Positions 62,570-64,000 of a stretch of DNA of 64,000 nt are shown here, in pieces (positions within the stretch are counted from its first letter, which is position 1; every line of letters starts with the position of its first letter). This DNA comes from Alphaproteobacteria bacterium UBA1301 (GTDB lineage Bacteria > Pseudomonadota > Alphaproteobacteria > Micropepsales > Micropepsaceae), in contig DBUB01000018.1 of the NCBI GenBank assembly GCA_002307725.1, positions 124,001-188,000 of the forward strand, written 5' to 3'. The translations under genes and the position numbers were made by a program. Under the pieces are notes generated by a model that did not search any database, was not told the DNA's origin, and was given only the letters and a program-made list of their open reading frames with translations.

Positions 62570-63640
62570 TTATGCACCCCGCTCGCCGGTATCATCGGCG
62601 GGAACACGATGGCGGACACCGAACGGCCCAGTCCATCCGGTAACCAAGAACGCCGGTAGCACCTGGGGCTGTTGATAAATTACATACTCGACGCAGGTGC
62701 CAAAGGCACCTTGGGCCTCGGCCAGTAGGTCGGCCGCTTTGATGATCGATCCCAGGGAGGCTGAGACCGCTTTCCAATGGATGCGCTCTCCTTCGTCCAT
62801 CGAAAAGGTGATCGCCGTGCGTAGAACCAACTGTGCCCGCGTGAGACCTCCATGCGTGGTGAAGGATTTCACCATCCGGTCGTCGGTCACTTCCTCATCA
62901 TGGGTCAGCGTGGACAGGATAAGAGCCGACAACTCGTTGGAAACATCCGACATCCTGTTTCCAGTGGCGTCATGAAAGGTCGCTTCCGTGATCTGGAAAA
63001 CCGCTTGAAAACCGTCCTCCGTAGGCTCCTTTTCGCCAATACGATCGGCCACGAAGCGCAACCCAGCACCCTGCATCGGGATGATGGAATAGTCACCTGC
63101 CAGCAGACACATGAGATCGTTCTTGATTGCATCATCAAACCTAACGGTACAGCCTTCGTCGCCGGCCACCACAAGATCGGCATCGAGCAATATCCAAAAC
63201 CCGATGTTACGCGGTCGCCAGGCAATCAACAGTGGCTGAGACAGCAATGCGGCGTAAGCCCGAAGCCTTTCGATATAGGGCTTTGTGAAGTGCAGCGACA
63301 TGCCCTCGGTCGTCTTCACTTCGATGAGGACACTTCGGCGCTCCTCTCCATGCGTGAATACGGCGAACAAATCCGGCACCTCCAACTCACCGAACTGGGG
63401 ATCGGTCAAGGCGTCGTCGTTCAGCCGGTGGACGAATTTGCAAAGGCCGAGCCATCGCAAGATCGCGGCAAATTCGATTTCGGCGGACAGACCATATTCG
63501 ACATGTTGAATGCGCTTCAGAAAGGCGTCGGGATCGGAAAAATCCCACCCCAAGGATTCAGCCGCCTGGGCAACAGCATGTGCTGCGCGTGTCGTGGAAA
63601 ACGGCAGCATTGGGCGCCCGGTGCGGACTTCGTCACTCAT
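62570..63640 (-). CDS. PD-(D/E)XK nuclease-fold protein of unknown system
   Basis: A 356-residue protein starting at 63640 (MSDEVRTGRPML). The frame continues upstream through a tRNA fragment and was not used. A PD-(D/E)XK core is visible: EIEFAAILRWLGL, VPDLFAVF with Asp90, then RSVLIEVKTTEG with Glu107 and Lys109, and a following helix AYAALLSQPLLIAWRP. Nothing else is recognised. It may be a nuclease, or a nuclease-fold protein of a separate defence system, and it sits at the outer edge of the island. It has no obvious partner within the window. Confidence 0.7.
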   Translation of the reverse strand: MSDEVRTGRPMLPFSTTRAAHAVAQAAESLGWDFSDPDAFLKRIQHVEYGLSAEIEFAAILRWLGLCKFVHRLNDDALTDPQFGELEVPDLFAVFTHGEERRSVLIEVKTTEGMSLHFTKPYIERLRAYAALLSQPLLIAWRPRNIGFWILLDADLVVAGDEGCTVRFDDAIKNDLMCLLAGDYSIIPMQGAGLRFVADRIGEKEPTEDGFQAVFQITEATFHDATGNRMSDVSNELSALILSTLTHDEEVTDDRMVKSFTTHGGLTRAQLVLRTAITFSMDEGERIHWKAVSASLGSIIKAADLLAEAQGAFGTCVEYVIYQQPQVLPAFLVTGWTGPFGVRHRVPADDTGERGA

Positions 63641-63683
63641 GGCGCGGCCTTGGCTGGTGTCGAACGCCCATATCTGGGTTGAG

Positions 63684-63738
63684 TGGTGCCCGAGGTCGGA
63701 ATCGAACCGGCCTGCCTTTGCTGGCGCCGGGTTTTGAA
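63684..63738 (-). tRNA. 3' half of a tRNA-Leu(CAA), probable attachment-site scar
   Basis: On the minus strand these 55 bases run from the anticodon loop (TTCAAAA, anticodon CAA) through a variable arm and a T-arm (TTCGATT loop) to the acceptor end CTCGGGCACCA. The 5' half is absent: the bases before the loop do not pair with CCCGG, and no GCCCGAG acceptor partner is found in the preceding bases. A break in the anticodon stem-loop is where many tRNA-targeting integrases cross over. The T-stem has one mismatch. Confidence 0.7.
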
Positions 63739-64000
63739 TCCACTTCGCCCACCTCTTTGATACCACTTTGATTGATAGAAATTTGGAGTATGTGGAACAT
63801 TGTGTAAACGGAGCGGAGCCTCGCATTATCAAGGCGGCCATTGTCGTGCAGCGTGCAACACACGCAGGACAATCACTGCATGTGCTTCCTCAGCGTATGG
63901 GTCCCGACCCCAGTGAGGATCAAGCAAAAAGACAAAAGCCGCACCCACCAATACAGCGGCCAAGGCTCCAGCGTGGTGTGCGTGCTCGCGGATTAGATTT
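63739..64000. other. Right-end stretch, no gene recognised
   Basis: Together with 63641-63683 this gives more than 300 bases without a gene apart from the tRNA fragment. It is AT-richer than its surroundings up to about 63830. No integrase, promoter or inverted repeat was recognised before the window ends. Confidence 0.4.

Noticed and set aside
63633..63872. Small frame over the tRNA fragment
   Set aside because: Its RPVRFRPRAP segment is just the translation of the tRNA T-arm and acceptor end.

Overview
The window looks like alphaproteobacterial chromosome (GC-rich, roughly 60%) carrying an integrative and conjugative element (ICE). The host assignment is an inference. It rests on the Trb/TraG/RepA/ArdC/DUF736/DUF2493/ParB backbone typical of alphaproteobacterial ICEs, a CooA-type heme sensor homologue, and several TonB-dependent receptors. 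The exact genus cannot be read from the sequence.

Region 1 (1-9933) is a metal-chelate uptake locus. A TonB-dependent receptor runs off the left edge, and a second receptor heads a tight minus-strand operon: receptor, periplasmic-binding lipoprotein, nitrogenase component-1-like protein, then a second, paralogous binding lipoprotein. Divergently on the plus strand are a FecCD-type permease, its ABC ATPase and a TonB protein. A NifD-like protein with all three P-cluster-type cysteines, set between two import lipoproteins and with no NifH partner in view, is the main oddity.

Region 2 (10779-23210) is central metabolism. It holds a soluble FIST-domain chemoreceptor, proton-translocating transhydrogenase (pntB, pntA), an aldehyde dehydrogenase, an iron-containing alcohol dehydrogenase, a CooA-like Crp/Fnr regulator, two conserved proteins of unknown function, a decayed IS1595-like transposase and a MetA-type outer-membrane channel. 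A perfect CooA-type box (TGTCA-N6-CGACA) lies ahead of the regulator and a related dyad lies ahead of the channel gene. This suggests a CooA-like regulon for alcohol oxidation with no CO dehydrogenase in sight.

Region 3 (about 23.3-51.6 kb) is the ICE backbone, almost entirely on the minus strand. It contains LysR, DUF2274, trbI-G-F-L-K-J-E-D-C-B, a CopG-like protein, traG, an AbiE toxin-antitoxin pair, a VirD2-type relaxase, a lytic transglycosylase, traF, DUF2840, repA with internal iterons, an AlpA-like HTH protein, ardC, a frameshifted DUF6499-DUF2285 gene, DUF2285, an XRE regulator, DUF736, DUF2493, a Toprim protein and a ParB-like protein. At least two genes (DUF736, DUF2493) and probably a third (ardC) share a structured leader RNA with compensatory stems.

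Region 4 (51.9-63.7 kb) is a defence island carried as cargo. It starts with a three-gene Shango-type system (TerB protein, BrxD-like ATPase, Lhr-like helicase). Its TerB protein carries an N-terminal signal sequence, a peptidoglycan-binding domain and a transmembrane helix. Next is a convergent three-gene ABC-3C system (Rad50-like ATPase, middle component, restriction-endonuclease-fold effector), then a lone PD-(D/E)XK protein. The island ends 44 bases from a truncated tRNA-Leu(CAA) 3' half, which is probably an attachment-site scar.
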